A stretch of 46,343 nucleotides of DNA from CAZIQY01 sp964541605. Its GTDB lineage: Bacteria > Desulfobacterota > Syntrophia > Syntrophales > UBA2185. The notes below the pieces were generated by a model that was not told where the DNA came from, made no database searches, and worked only from the letters and a program-made list of their open reading frames with translations. Both the position numbers and the translations under genes were made by a program. The DNA is taken from positions 1 to 46,343 of the forward strand of contig CAZIQY010000015.1 of the NCBI GenBank assembly GCA_964541605.1, given 5' to 3'. Every line of letters begins with the position of its first letter. Within the stretch, counting starts at the first letter, position 1. Shown here in pieces: positions 25,466 to 33,362 of this stretch.

Positions 25466-27070
25466 ATGAGGGTTGCAATCGTAGCGCCTCCATATCCTCT
25501 TGCAGAATGCCCCGCGCCTCCGCTGGGGGTCACCTATGTGGCCGCGGCTTTTGAAGCATGCGGCGCCGATGTGGTGATATGGGATTACATCATTTCCAAA
25601 TACAGCCCGGAAAAGCTAAGGAATGAACTGAATGTTTTTAAACCGGATGTCGTGGGAACAACCTCTGTGACGATGAACTTTCATGCAGCGGCTCAAATTA
25701 TAAGAACCGTAAAGGAATACGACACTTCCATCATTACCATGATGGGGGGGCCACATGTGACGTTTGATGCCGTTAATACCCTCTGCAACCATTCCGAAAT
25801 TGATTTAATCGTTATGGGTGAGGGTGAAAAAACGATCATGGAGCTTATGTCTTTCCAGATGGATGCGAGACAGTGGCAAAGTGTTCGGGGAACTGCGTTT
25901 CGACGAAACGGGGAGATTATCAATACAGGAGCAAGAGAATATATTGAAGATATCGATGCGCTGCCGATGCCGGCAAGACATTTGTTGTCACATTCACGCT
26001 ATCAGGCGCTTGGTTACCCTGTTAGTATCGTAACCAGCAGGGGATGTCCCTATTCATGTATTTTCTGTCTCGGAAGGCGTATGGTAGGGAAGAAAGTTCG
26101 CAGGCGGAAAGCTTCTCTTGTGGTTGATGAGATGGAGCACATTCTGTCATTCGGCTGGAACAGAATCAATGTGGCGGATGATCTTTTCACATCTGACAGA
26201 GAAAGCGTCCGCGCGATATGCGGGGAGATCCAGAGGAGGGGCCTTGAATTTACATGGAGCGCCTTCGCAAGGGTCAATACCGTTGATAGAGAAACCCTTC
26301 ATTTGATGCGCGATGCCGGGTGCGACAGTATCAGTTTCGGCGTAGAGTCCGGCAATGCGGCTATGCTGGAGCGCATACGGAAGGGAATTACGACTGAACA
26401 GGTCCGGAATGCCATTAAACTGTGTCGCGAGGCCGGCATCATTGCCCACGCCTCGTTCATGGTCGGCCTGCCGGGTGAATCACCTGAAAGCCTCAGAGAC
26501 ACGCGGGAATTTGCTCGGAGTCTGAATATCCTTTACGGCTATCATTTTTTAGCCCCTTTTCCGGGGACGACAGTAAGGGAAGAAATAGAAAGATACGATC
26601 TTGAAATTTTGACACATGACTGGCGCCGATATGATGCAAACAGCGCCATTGTGAAAACATCATCACTGTCGCCGGAGGAGATTGAGAGATTTGTCGCTGA
26701 CTACGATGAACAAATCAATATATTCTGGGAAAGAATGGTTCGAGGTTATAGAGAAGGTACCAACACGCCAGAAGACGATCTCAAGGTAGAAGGTCATTTC
26801 AAAGCACAGCTTGTCTATAAAATATTATCGGAAGATCTCATAGAGTCTTGCGGCACTTTTTCTCTTGAAAATCTTGATTACGGCGGATTGTGTCCTGAAA
26901 AGGGGAAGATTAAATGCCTTTGCGGGCGAATCATGGAAAAAACAGGTATGGACAAGGTGGTAATTGAAAAGACATTAGACCACCTTGTCAATTCAGGATA
27001 TCTCAGGTCGAGTCACTACGATGGACATGTTGTATGGAGATGGTCCCAGAACAACAGTGTCGATCATTAA
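25466..27070 (+). CDS. B12-binding-domain radical SAM protein
   Basis: A 534-residue class B-type radical SAM enzyme. The N-terminal cobalamin-binding Rossmann region has MMGGPHVTF and GEGEKTIMEL (residues about 90-127). The radical SAM core begins at SRGCPYSCIFC, with cluster ligands C194, C198 and C201 (CX3CX2C). After about residue 400 comes a winged-helix-like tail with VIEKTLDHLVNSGYL and extra cysteines (SCGTF, GLCPE, KCLCGR). Enzymes of this class methylate unreactive carbons or phosphinates, or rearrange rings. It starts immediately after the acyltransferase stop with GGAGAGG upstream. It ends with its stop codon overlapping that of the next, convergent gene. Confidence 0.88.
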   Translation: MRVAIVAPPYPLAECPAPPLGVTYVAAAFEACGADVVIWDYIISKYSPEKLRNELNVFKPDVVGTTSVTMNFHAAAQIIRTVKEYDTSIITMMGGPHVTFDAVNTLCNHSEIDLIVMGEGEKTIMELMSFQMDARQWQSVRGTAFRRNGEIINTGAREYIEDIDALPMPARHLLSHSRYQALGYPVSIVTSRGCPYSCIFCLGRRMVGKKVRRRKASLVVDEMEHILSFGWNRINVADDLFTSDRESVRAICGEIQRRGLEFTWSAFARVNTVDRETLHLMRDAGCDSISFGVESGNAAMLERIRKGITTEQVRNAIKLCREAGIIAHASFMVGLPGESPESLRDTREFARSLNILYGYHFLAPFPGTTVREEIERYDLEILTHDWRRYDANSAIVKTSSLSPEEIERFVADYDEQINIFWERMVRGYREGTNTPEDDLKVEGHFKAQLVYKILSEDLIESCGTFSLENLDYGGLCPEKGKIKCLCGRIMEKTGMDKVVIEKTLDHLVNSGYLRSSHYDGHVVWRWSQNNSVDH

Positions 27071-27729
27071 ATATTTTGCCATTTCTGTCTTGCCCGGACC
27101 GTCACCTGATCACAGGAAGCCCGTTTCAGTATTCCCAATGTATTTATCATGGGAAGTTCGTTAAAGAGGCCGGAAGACAGGGCCATATGATACATACAGT
27201 ACGGGGCCTGCCCTCCTTTTTCAGCGTCGCTGAAGATATCGTGTATGACGAGATACCCACTGGGAATAAGATGGGGAACCCAGCAATTATAATCCTTAAA
27301 AACGGCCTCGAAGGTGTGTCCCCCGTCAATAAAAACCATGCTGAGCGGTGTTGCCCATGATCTGGCAACCACTTCCGATCTTGCCACAACGGGGATCACC
27401 GTGTCTTCCAGAGAAAGATCTGTGACTACTTTTCTAAATATTTTAAATGTATCAATTTGTCCTGTTTCCTCATCGAAGAGTTCGGGATCAAAATAATCCT
27501 GACCCGGCTGCTGTTCTTCTGAACCCCTGTGATGGTCTATCGAAAAGAGAATACTGCCGTTCTGTTTGCAAGCCAGCCCAAGGTAGGCAGCAGACTTTCC
27601 ACAATAACTGCCGATTTCCAGACAGGGGCCTTCTTTGCTCGCTTCGCTGGCAATTTCATAGAGGCGAAACGCTTCTTCATCAAAGAGAAACCCTTTAAAT
27701 GCATACTCTTTCAAATCATTGATATTCAT
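27067..27729 (-). CDS. TylF/CmcI-like class I methyltransferase
   Basis: A 220-residue SAM-dependent methyltransferase of the Methyltransf_24/TylF/CmcI type, a group that includes sugar O-methyltransferases. Motif I is CLEIGSYCGKSAAYLG; the metal-binding motif is FIDGGHTFEAVFKDYNCW; then SGYLVIHDIF. It runs opposite to the six-gene cluster and the two stop codons overlap (27067-27070), so it is a separate transcription unit. Because its family modifies sugars, it may act on the cluster's product, but that is an inference from position. AGGA lies about 9 bp before the ATG. Confidence 0.82.
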   Translation of the reverse strand: MNINDLKEYAFKGFLFDEEAFRLYEIASEASKEGPCLEIGSYCGKSAAYLGLACKQNGSILFSIDHHRGSEEQQPGQDYFDPELFDEETGQIDTFKIFRKVVTDLSLEDTVIPVVARSEVVARSWATPLSMVFIDGGHTFEAVFKDYNCWVPHLIPSGYLVIHDIFSDAEKGGQAPYCMYHMALSSGLFNELPMINTLGILKRASCDQVTVRARQKWQNI

Positions 27730-27831
27730 GTCCGGTTATCCTTTCTTATACGCGGCCGAAACCTTTCTATTCATATAATGACATTTTCCCTGATGCAAGC
27801 GGTAGTTATAAAACATGTTTTTTAATCACCA

Positions 27832-27860
27832 TTGACATATAGATTTCTTCACATTATATA
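27832..27860 (+). promoter_or_regulatory. Strong sigma-70 promoter candidate for the caspase lipoprotein
   Basis: TTGACA (27832-27837) and TATATA (27855-27860) are exactly 17 bp apart. Transcription would begin near 27867, giving a leader of about 29 nt to the ATG at 27896 or 77 nt to the one at 27944. Confidence 0.62.
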
Positions 27861-27943
27861 AATTAAAATTTAATCTGGATGTTTAAAGAGTCTGAATGAA
27901 TAATTATCGGCAAAATAATGAAGAACGGCAGGAACAACGTAGC

Positions 27944-30241
27944 ATGGGAATGTGTCGATCCTGCATTATCGTTCTGACAGCACTTTTTATACTTTCAGGC
28001 TGTGCTGCTGTGAAGCCCCAAACAGTCACATTCTGCGAGAGTCGACAGTGCAACACGATTAAAGAGAGCGACTCCAAGCAGGAATTGCTCGGAAAACTAT
28101 CGAAACTCATTAAAAAGAACCTGAACAGGAACATCACTCTGTACGAAACCCCTCCCGGGAAAATTGTAGGCAGTCTGGAGACAGCATCTTATTTTGATAA
28201 GGGTTTTTCATTTTATGTTCAGGGCGGCCCCATGCCCGGGGTAGCGACAGTCAAGACAATAAAATTTACAGACCTTGTTTATGTAGACCGTGAAAACCTG
28301 GAAATTAAATTCAGGGTATCGCCCACGGGTACGTGGAACGTAACCCCCCTTCTCTTTGCCGAAGCCGATGGCGTTATCTCTATCAGGTCAACAACCGAAA
28401 TCAGGTATGAAAGCTTCTATCTGCTGACATGGATGGTTGTAGGAACATCCGTATGGTCCCATGAGTGGCTGATTGACTACATTGATCTGGATAAAGGAAT
28501 TTTGGGAGGATATTATGCTATTCGCGGCGGAGGCCCTCTGACCCTCGGGGGCGGAAAAGGGTATGTCCAGTTGTCATTCGGACAAATTGCAGCGGAGGAG
28601 CCTTCAGGGGTCGTTGTTGCCGGAGCTCCTTCAACGGACACTAAAACAGTCGAACCGGCCCAGGAACTGCCACCCGACCTGGCCTTTAAGGTCATTATAA
28701 AGGAATCTTCAGGAGACAATGTTCTTGAGGGGGGGGAGGAAGTCTCTCTGAAGGTCGAGATAGAAAACAGAGGAAAAGGCGAGGCACGGGATGTTCAGGT
28801 CTTTCTTTCAGGGCATGATGACATCATCCGCCATCTCGGAGAAAAACGCAACCTGGGAGATATAAAAGCAGGAGAAAAGAGAACAGCCGAATTTAAGGCC
28901 ACGCTGCCCTTACAGATCGCGGCGGATGCCGGGAGCCTCAGAATAAATGTTCAGGAAAAGCGGGGATTCTCTCCATCCGAGGCAAAGATCTTAAAAATTG
29001 CAGTCAAGCCCGGGACCGTCAGGGAAAAGGTGGAAGTAATATCTGCCATTCCTAAACTCTTTTTTACGTCTCAGCTGAAGGATCGGAATAACGATCGCGT
29101 ATTGGACGGTGGTGAGGAAATATCACTTCAAGTAGAAATTGAAAACAAAGGCGAAGGACTCGCCAGAAATGTGCAGGTATTTTTGTCGGGACATCCTACC
29201 CTCGTACATATTCTCGGTGGTTCAAAGTTAATTGGTGATCTTCAGACGGGAGAGAAAAAGGTGGCTGTTTTTAAAGGAATCCTGCCAGAACAGATTGCTT
29301 CGGAATCGGCCACACTTCGTATTGAAATCAGGGAAAGCCGGGGATTTTCACCATCGGAGCGCAGGGTTCTTCAGGTGGCAATGAGATCTGTCGAGGTAAA
29401 GGAAGTTATTGAAGTAGTTTCCGAAGTGGATGTGGACGATATTCCCTCGAGAGTAAAAGGTTATGAGAAAAAAGAGGATTTTGCTCTTCTTTTTGGTATC
29501 AGCAACTATCGGGAAAAAATCATTCCCGAAGTGAAATACGCGTCCAGAGATGCGGAAGTCATGGCCAAATATCTTGAGCATTTAGCCGGAATTCCCCGAT
29601 CCAATATCATGGTGTTGACGAATGACAAAGTGACAAAGAGTGATCTGGAGGCATATTTGGAGGATTGGTTGTCCCGAAGGGTCACGAAGAATTCCAGGGT
29701 TTTTGTTTATTATGCCGGTCATGGTGCACCTGATCCACAGGGCAAGGATGCCTATGTTGTTCCCTATGACGGGAATCCTGATTTTCCATCCAAGCTGTAT
29801 CCGTTGAGCCGAATGTATGGCGCATTGAATAAGCTCCCCAACAGGGAAATTGTTGTCATGCTTGATAGCTGTTTTTCGGGTGCTAAAGGCAGAAGCGTGG
29901 CCAGCGAAGGGGCAAGACCACTTGTGATGTCGGTGGAGAATCCATCTCTAACAGTGGGGAAAGTGACCGTTGTGGCGGCTTCAACGGGCAGTCAGATCAG
30001 TTCCGATTATGACAAGGTCCGTCACGGTTTATTTACGTATTATCTTCTGAGAGGGATCAGAGGGGATGCGGACATTGAAAAACATGGTGTAGTAAATCTG
30101 GGAGCCTTATACAATTATGTCAGGACAAAGGTGTCGGAGAAAGCCTCTCTGGAGTTTAACCGCGATCAGAATCCCGTTCTGCTCCCCTCAGATGTGATAG
30201 CCGGCGAGAGAGCCAAAATGCCGGTAGCAAGGACGCGTTAA
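27944..30241 (+). CDS. Lipoprotein with two repeat domains and a C-terminal caspase (peptidase C14)
   Basis: A 765-residue exported lipoprotein. The signal peptide is MGMCRSCIIVLTALFILSGC, with lipobox LSGC. An N-terminal domain with SH3-like character runs to about residue 215. Two CARDB-like Ig domains of about 110 residues follow and are clear duplicates (GGEEVSLKVEIENRGKG versus GGEEISLQVEIENKGEG). The C-terminal caspase domain has an intact dyad: His593 in YYAGHG and Cys643 in LDSCFSG. It therefore probably acts in the periplasm, anchored to a membrane. The ATG at 27944 gives a compact signal peptide and has AGGA upstream; the ATG at 27896 would add 16 residues with acidic charge. The substrate is unknown. 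Confidence 0.86.
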   Translation: MGMCRSCIIVLTALFILSGCAAVKPQTVTFCESRQCNTIKESDSKQELLGKLSKLIKKNLNRNITLYETPPGKIVGSLETASYFDKGFSFYVQGGPMPGVATVKTIKFTDLVYVDRENLEIKFRVSPTGTWNVTPLLFAEADGVISIRSTTEIRYESFYLLTWMVVGTSVWSHEWLIDYIDLDKGILGGYYAIRGGGPLTLGGGKGYVQLSFGQIAAEEPSGVVVAGAPSTDTKTVEPAQELPPDLAFKVIIKESSGDNVLEGGEEVSLKVEIENRGKGEARDVQVFLSGHDDIIRHLGEKRNLGDIKAGEKRTAEFKATLPLQIAADAGSLRINVQEKRGFSPSEAKILKIAVKPGTVREKVEVISAIPKLFFTSQLKDRNNDRVLDGGEEISLQVEIENKGEGLARNVQVFLSGHPTLVHILGGSKLIGDLQTGEKKVAVFKGILPEQIASESATLRIEIRESRGFSPSERRVLQVAMRSVEVKEVIEVVSEVDVDDIPSRVKGYEKKEDFALLFGISNYREKIIPEVKYASRDAEVMAKYLEHLAGIPRSNIMVLTNDKVTKSDLEAYLEDWLSRRVTKNSRVFVYYAGHGAPDPQGKDAYVVPYDGNPDFPSKLYPLSRMYGALNKLPNREIVVMLDSCFSGAKGRSVASEGARPLVMSVENPSLTVGKVTVVAASTGSQISSDYDKVRHGLFTYYLLRGIRGDADIEKHGVVNLGALYNYVRTKVSEKASLEFNRDQNPVLLPSDVIAGERAKMPVARTR

Positions 30242-30431
30242 AAAAATAAAACGGAGCGTTACATGCAACTCGCCTTAATAACCTCGCTTTTACAGATTCA
30301 CCTGCCGGATCGGAAGGATTTTTTCATGATCCGACATTAGTTTAATCATCATCCCCATAAAAACAATGGTAATATTTTTACATGCCGGGAATTTTTCATT
30401 CAATTATCAAGAAATATTTTTAAAATTGTTC

Positions 30432-30484
30432 TTGATAATATCAATATGTAGTAGTATCATGTAATCCTACCGCAATATGTAGCG
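30432..30484 (+). promoter_or_regulatory. nrdDG promoter overlapped by two NrdR boxes
   Basis: TTGATA (30432-30437) and TATCAT (30455-30460) are 17 bp apart and form a good sigma-70 promoter. CAATATGTAG occurs at 30442-30451, inside the spacer, and again at 30473-30482, just after the expected start site. The copies are 31 bp apart, three helical turns, and resemble the palindromic NrdR consensus ACACTATATATAGTGT; the second has flanking CGC...GCG. The rest of the 303-bp gap from 30242 has one weak hairpin (CGGATC/GATCCG near 30312-30339) and no gene. Confidence 0.72.
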
Positions 30485-30544
30485 TATGATCACTGTATTC
30501 AATGGGAGGCTTTCCATTACAGGATAAGGGGAGGGAATATTCGT

Positions 30545-32635
30545 ATGCATGGGAAGATTCGAAAAAGGGACGGTCGGCTGGTTAAGTTTAATGCAGACAA
30601 GATTACCAATGCCATTGCAAAGGCAGGAACCGCGACGGCCGAATTTGACATGACATCTGCCAGGAAACTTACCATCAAGGTTCTCAATTTAGCGGAAAAG
30701 CTTTTTGACGGTAAAATCATGTCGGTTGAGGAAATACAGGATATCGTTGAAGAAGTGCTTTTATCGTCCTCATTTAGAAAAACAGCCAAAGCGTATATCA
30801 TCTATCGGGACCAGCATGCCAGGCTGAGAGAAATTACGAACAAAATGGAAGTTGACCTGGTCGATCAATACCTAAAGAAAAAAGACTGGAAAATAAATGA
30901 AAACAGCAATATGGATTATTCTCTTCAGGGATTGAACAATTACATTTCCTCTGAGGTCAGCAAGGTATACTGGTTAAATGAGGTCTACTCTCCTGAAGTG
31001 AGAAAGGCCCATACATCTGGAGACTTTCACATTCATGATCTGAGTCTTTTGTCCGTTTATTGTGTGGGATGGGACCTTTATGATCTGCTTATGGAAGGAT
31101 TCAGGGGTGTATCAGGCAAAGTGGAAAGCAAGCCGGCGAAACATTTGCGCAGCGCTCTCGGCCAAGTCGTTAATTTCTTTTATACCCTTCAAGGTGAAGC
31201 AGCGGGCGCCCAGGCTTTTTCAAATTTTGATACCCTTCTCGCGCCCTTTATCCGACATGATCGACTTGGTTTCAATGAAATCAAGCAGGCACTCCAGGAA
31301 TTCATATTTAATATCAATGTGCCGACGCGCGTCGGTTTTCAGACCCCTTTTACCAATGTGACATTGGATGTCACCGTACCAAAATACTATGCGGATCAAC
31401 CCGTCATCATAGGCGGTGCGCCTCAGAAGGACACATACAGCGAGTTTCAGGCGGAAATGAATATGTTTAATAAGGCATTTCTTCAAGTCATGGCAGATGG
31501 AGACGCCAAGGGGAGGGTGTTTACGTTTCCCATCCCTACATACAACATGACGAGAGATTTTAACTGGGATGATAAAAATCTCGATGCCTTATGGGAAATG
31601 ACGGCAAAATATGGCGTTCCATACTTTTCAAATTTCATTAATTCTGACATGAATCCTGAAGATGCAAGAAGTATGTGTTGCAGGTTGCGTATCGATAACA
31701 GAGAGTTACAGAAGAGAGGAGGCGGCCTTTTTGGTTCAAATCCTCTAACCGGCTCAATAGGCGTGATTACAATGAACATGCCGCGAATTGGTTATCTCTC
31801 GTCAACAGAGAAAGAATTTATTGATCGCCTTGAAAGACTGATGATCGTCGCAAAAGAGAGTCTTGAAACAAAGCGGAAAGTATTGGAGAAATTTACTGAG
31901 GGAAATCTGTATCCTTATACGAAATATTACCTCAGAAACGTAAAGGAACGCTTTAATGAATATTGGAAAAACCATTTTTCTACAATAGGTCTTGTGGGCA
32001 TGAACGAAGCATGTCTTAATTTGATTGGTAAAAATATTGCAACACCGGAGGGCCAGGAATTCGCCAAAAAAGTGCTTGATTTTATGAGGAACAAACTGGT
32101 TGAATTTCAGAAAGAGACCGGGAATAACTATAATCTTGAATCTACTCCTGCGGAAGGTACGTCCTACAGACTCGCTAAAATGGATAAGGCCAAGTATCCC
32201 GATATCATTTGTGCAAATCATGATGGAATCGGGGAAAACCATAGAGAACCTTTTTATACAAATTCGACGCAACTGCCCGTCAACTATTCCGACGATATTT
32301 TCGAATCCCTCGATCTTCAAAATGATATCCAGAACCGTTACACGGGGGGGACTGTTTTTCATACATACACGGGTGAAAGAATTCAAGATGCCGGCAATGT
32401 AAAGACATTGATCCATAAGATCTGCACACAATATTCTTTACCATATGTGACGTTTACCCCGACATTCAGTGTATGTCCCAGTCATGGCTATCTGAGTGGA
32501 GAGATCCCGAAATGCCCTGTATGTGAAGAACGCTGCGAGGTTTACTCGCGTGTCGTTGGTTATTTACGTCCGGTAAAACAATGGAACAAGGGAAAGCAGG
32601 AAGAATTCGGGATGAGAAGGGTATTTAATTTCTAA
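30545..32635 (+). CDS. nrdD: Anaerobic ribonucleoside-triphosphate reductase (class III)
   Basis: A 696-residue glycyl-radical enzyme that reduces NTPs to dNTPs without oxygen. Residues about 3-95 form an ATP-cone, IRKRDGRLVKFNADKITNAI, which senses ATP/dATP. The barrel follows, with IHDLSLLSVYCVGWDL and the cysteine region SMCCRL. The C-terminus has the zinc-site cysteines (CPSHGY, CPVCEERC) and the radical glycine at about residue 672 in SRVVGYLRP. GGGAGGG lies before the ATG. It is co-transcribed with nrdG (2-bp gap) under a promoter with NrdR boxes. Confidence 0.97.
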   Translation: MHGKIRKRDGRLVKFNADKITNAIAKAGTATAEFDMTSARKLTIKVLNLAEKLFDGKIMSVEEIQDIVEEVLLSSSFRKTAKAYIIYRDQHARLREITNKMEVDLVDQYLKKKDWKINENSNMDYSLQGLNNYISSEVSKVYWLNEVYSPEVRKAHTSGDFHIHDLSLLSVYCVGWDLYDLLMEGFRGVSGKVESKPAKHLRSALGQVVNFFYTLQGEAAGAQAFSNFDTLLAPFIRHDRLGFNEIKQALQEFIFNINVPTRVGFQTPFTNVTLDVTVPKYYADQPVIIGGAPQKDTYSEFQAEMNMFNKAFLQVMADGDAKGRVFTFPIPTYNMTRDFNWDDKNLDALWEMTAKYGVPYFSNFINSDMNPEDARSMCCRLRIDNRELQKRGGGLFGSNPLTGSIGVITMNMPRIGYLSSTEKEFIDRLERLMIVAKESLETKRKVLEKFTEGNLYPYTKYYLRNVKERFNEYWKNHFSTIGLVGMNEACLNLIGKNIATPEGQEFAKKVLDFMRNKLVEFQKETGNNYNLESTPAEGTSYRLAKMDKAKYPDIICANHDGIGENHREPFYTNSTQLPVNYSDDIFESLDLQNDIQNRYTGGTVFHTYTGERIQDAGNVKTLIHKICTQYSLPYVTFTPTFSVCPSHGYLSGEIPKCPVCEERCEVYSRVVGYLRPVKQWNKGKQEEFGMRRVFNF

Positions 32636-32637
32636 AA

Positions 32638-33327
32638 ATGCGAATTGGCGGTTTACAAAAAGTATCTTTAATAGACTATCCGGGGAAGATATGTGCCATT
32701 GTATTTACCCAGGGATGTAATTTCAGGTGTCCCTATTGCCACAATCCCGAGCTTGTAGACCCTAATCTTTTCGGGGAATGTGAATCGGAAGATGGATTGA
32801 TGTCATTTCTTGAAAAAAGAAAAGGGAAGCTTGATGCAGTTTCCATAACGGGAGGAGAACCAACCATTCAACAGGACTTGATCGCGTTTGTAAGGCGTGT
32901 TAAAAATATAGGGTATTTTGTCAAGATCGATACGAATGGTTCCAACCCGGAAGTGATGCATAAGATCATCGACGGGAAACTTATTGATTATATCGCTATG
33001 GACATTAAAGCACCTTTTAAAAAATACAAAACGGTGACACAATCAAACATTGACGATAATAAAATCCTACAGAGCATCGAAATGATCATGACTTCCGGGA
33101 TTCCATATGAGTTTCGTACAACGCTTCTTAAATCGAAATTAACTGCAGGAGATATCCTGGAGATTGGAAAAATAATTAAAAATGCAAGTCTTTATGTGTT
33201 ACAATCATTTGTCGCTTCAAAGACGCTTGATCAGAGCTGTCTTTCTGAAGCAACCTACTCTCTGGAAGAAATGGAAGTCCTGAAGGAAAAACTTTTGCAG
33301 GATATTAATTCCGTCATGATCAGATGA
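32638..33327 (+). CDS. nrdG: Anaerobic ribonucleotide reductase activating enzyme
   Basis: A 229-residue radical SAM activase that forms the glycyl radical on NrdD. The cluster motif CNFRCPYC gives ligands C27, C31 and C34 (CX3CX2C), and GGEPT follows at about residue 80. The N-terminus GGLQKVSLIDYPGKICAIVFTQGC is characteristic of NrdG and related pyruvate-formate-lyase activases. It starts 2 bp after nrdD, so the assignment rests on both motif and partner. Confidence 0.95.
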   Translation: MRIGGLQKVSLIDYPGKICAIVFTQGCNFRCPYCHNPELVDPNLFGECESEDGLMSFLEKRKGKLDAVSITGGEPTIQQDLIAFVRRVKNIGYFVKIDTNGSNPEVMHKIIDGKLIDYIAMDIKAPFKKYKTVTQSNIDDNKILQSIEMIMTSGIPYEFRTTLLKSKLTAGDILEIGKIIKNASLYVLQSFVASKTLDQSCLSEATYSLEEMEVLKEKLLQDINSVMIR

Positions 33328-33362
33328 TATCGATTTAACAGGGATACGCCTAAAATTCTTGC

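Noticed and set aside
27944..30241. Anti-phage defence gene (caspase-type effector)
   Set aside because: It is an exported lipoprotein with no sensor, TPR-gRAMP or GSDM partner nearby, so a defence system is not supported.
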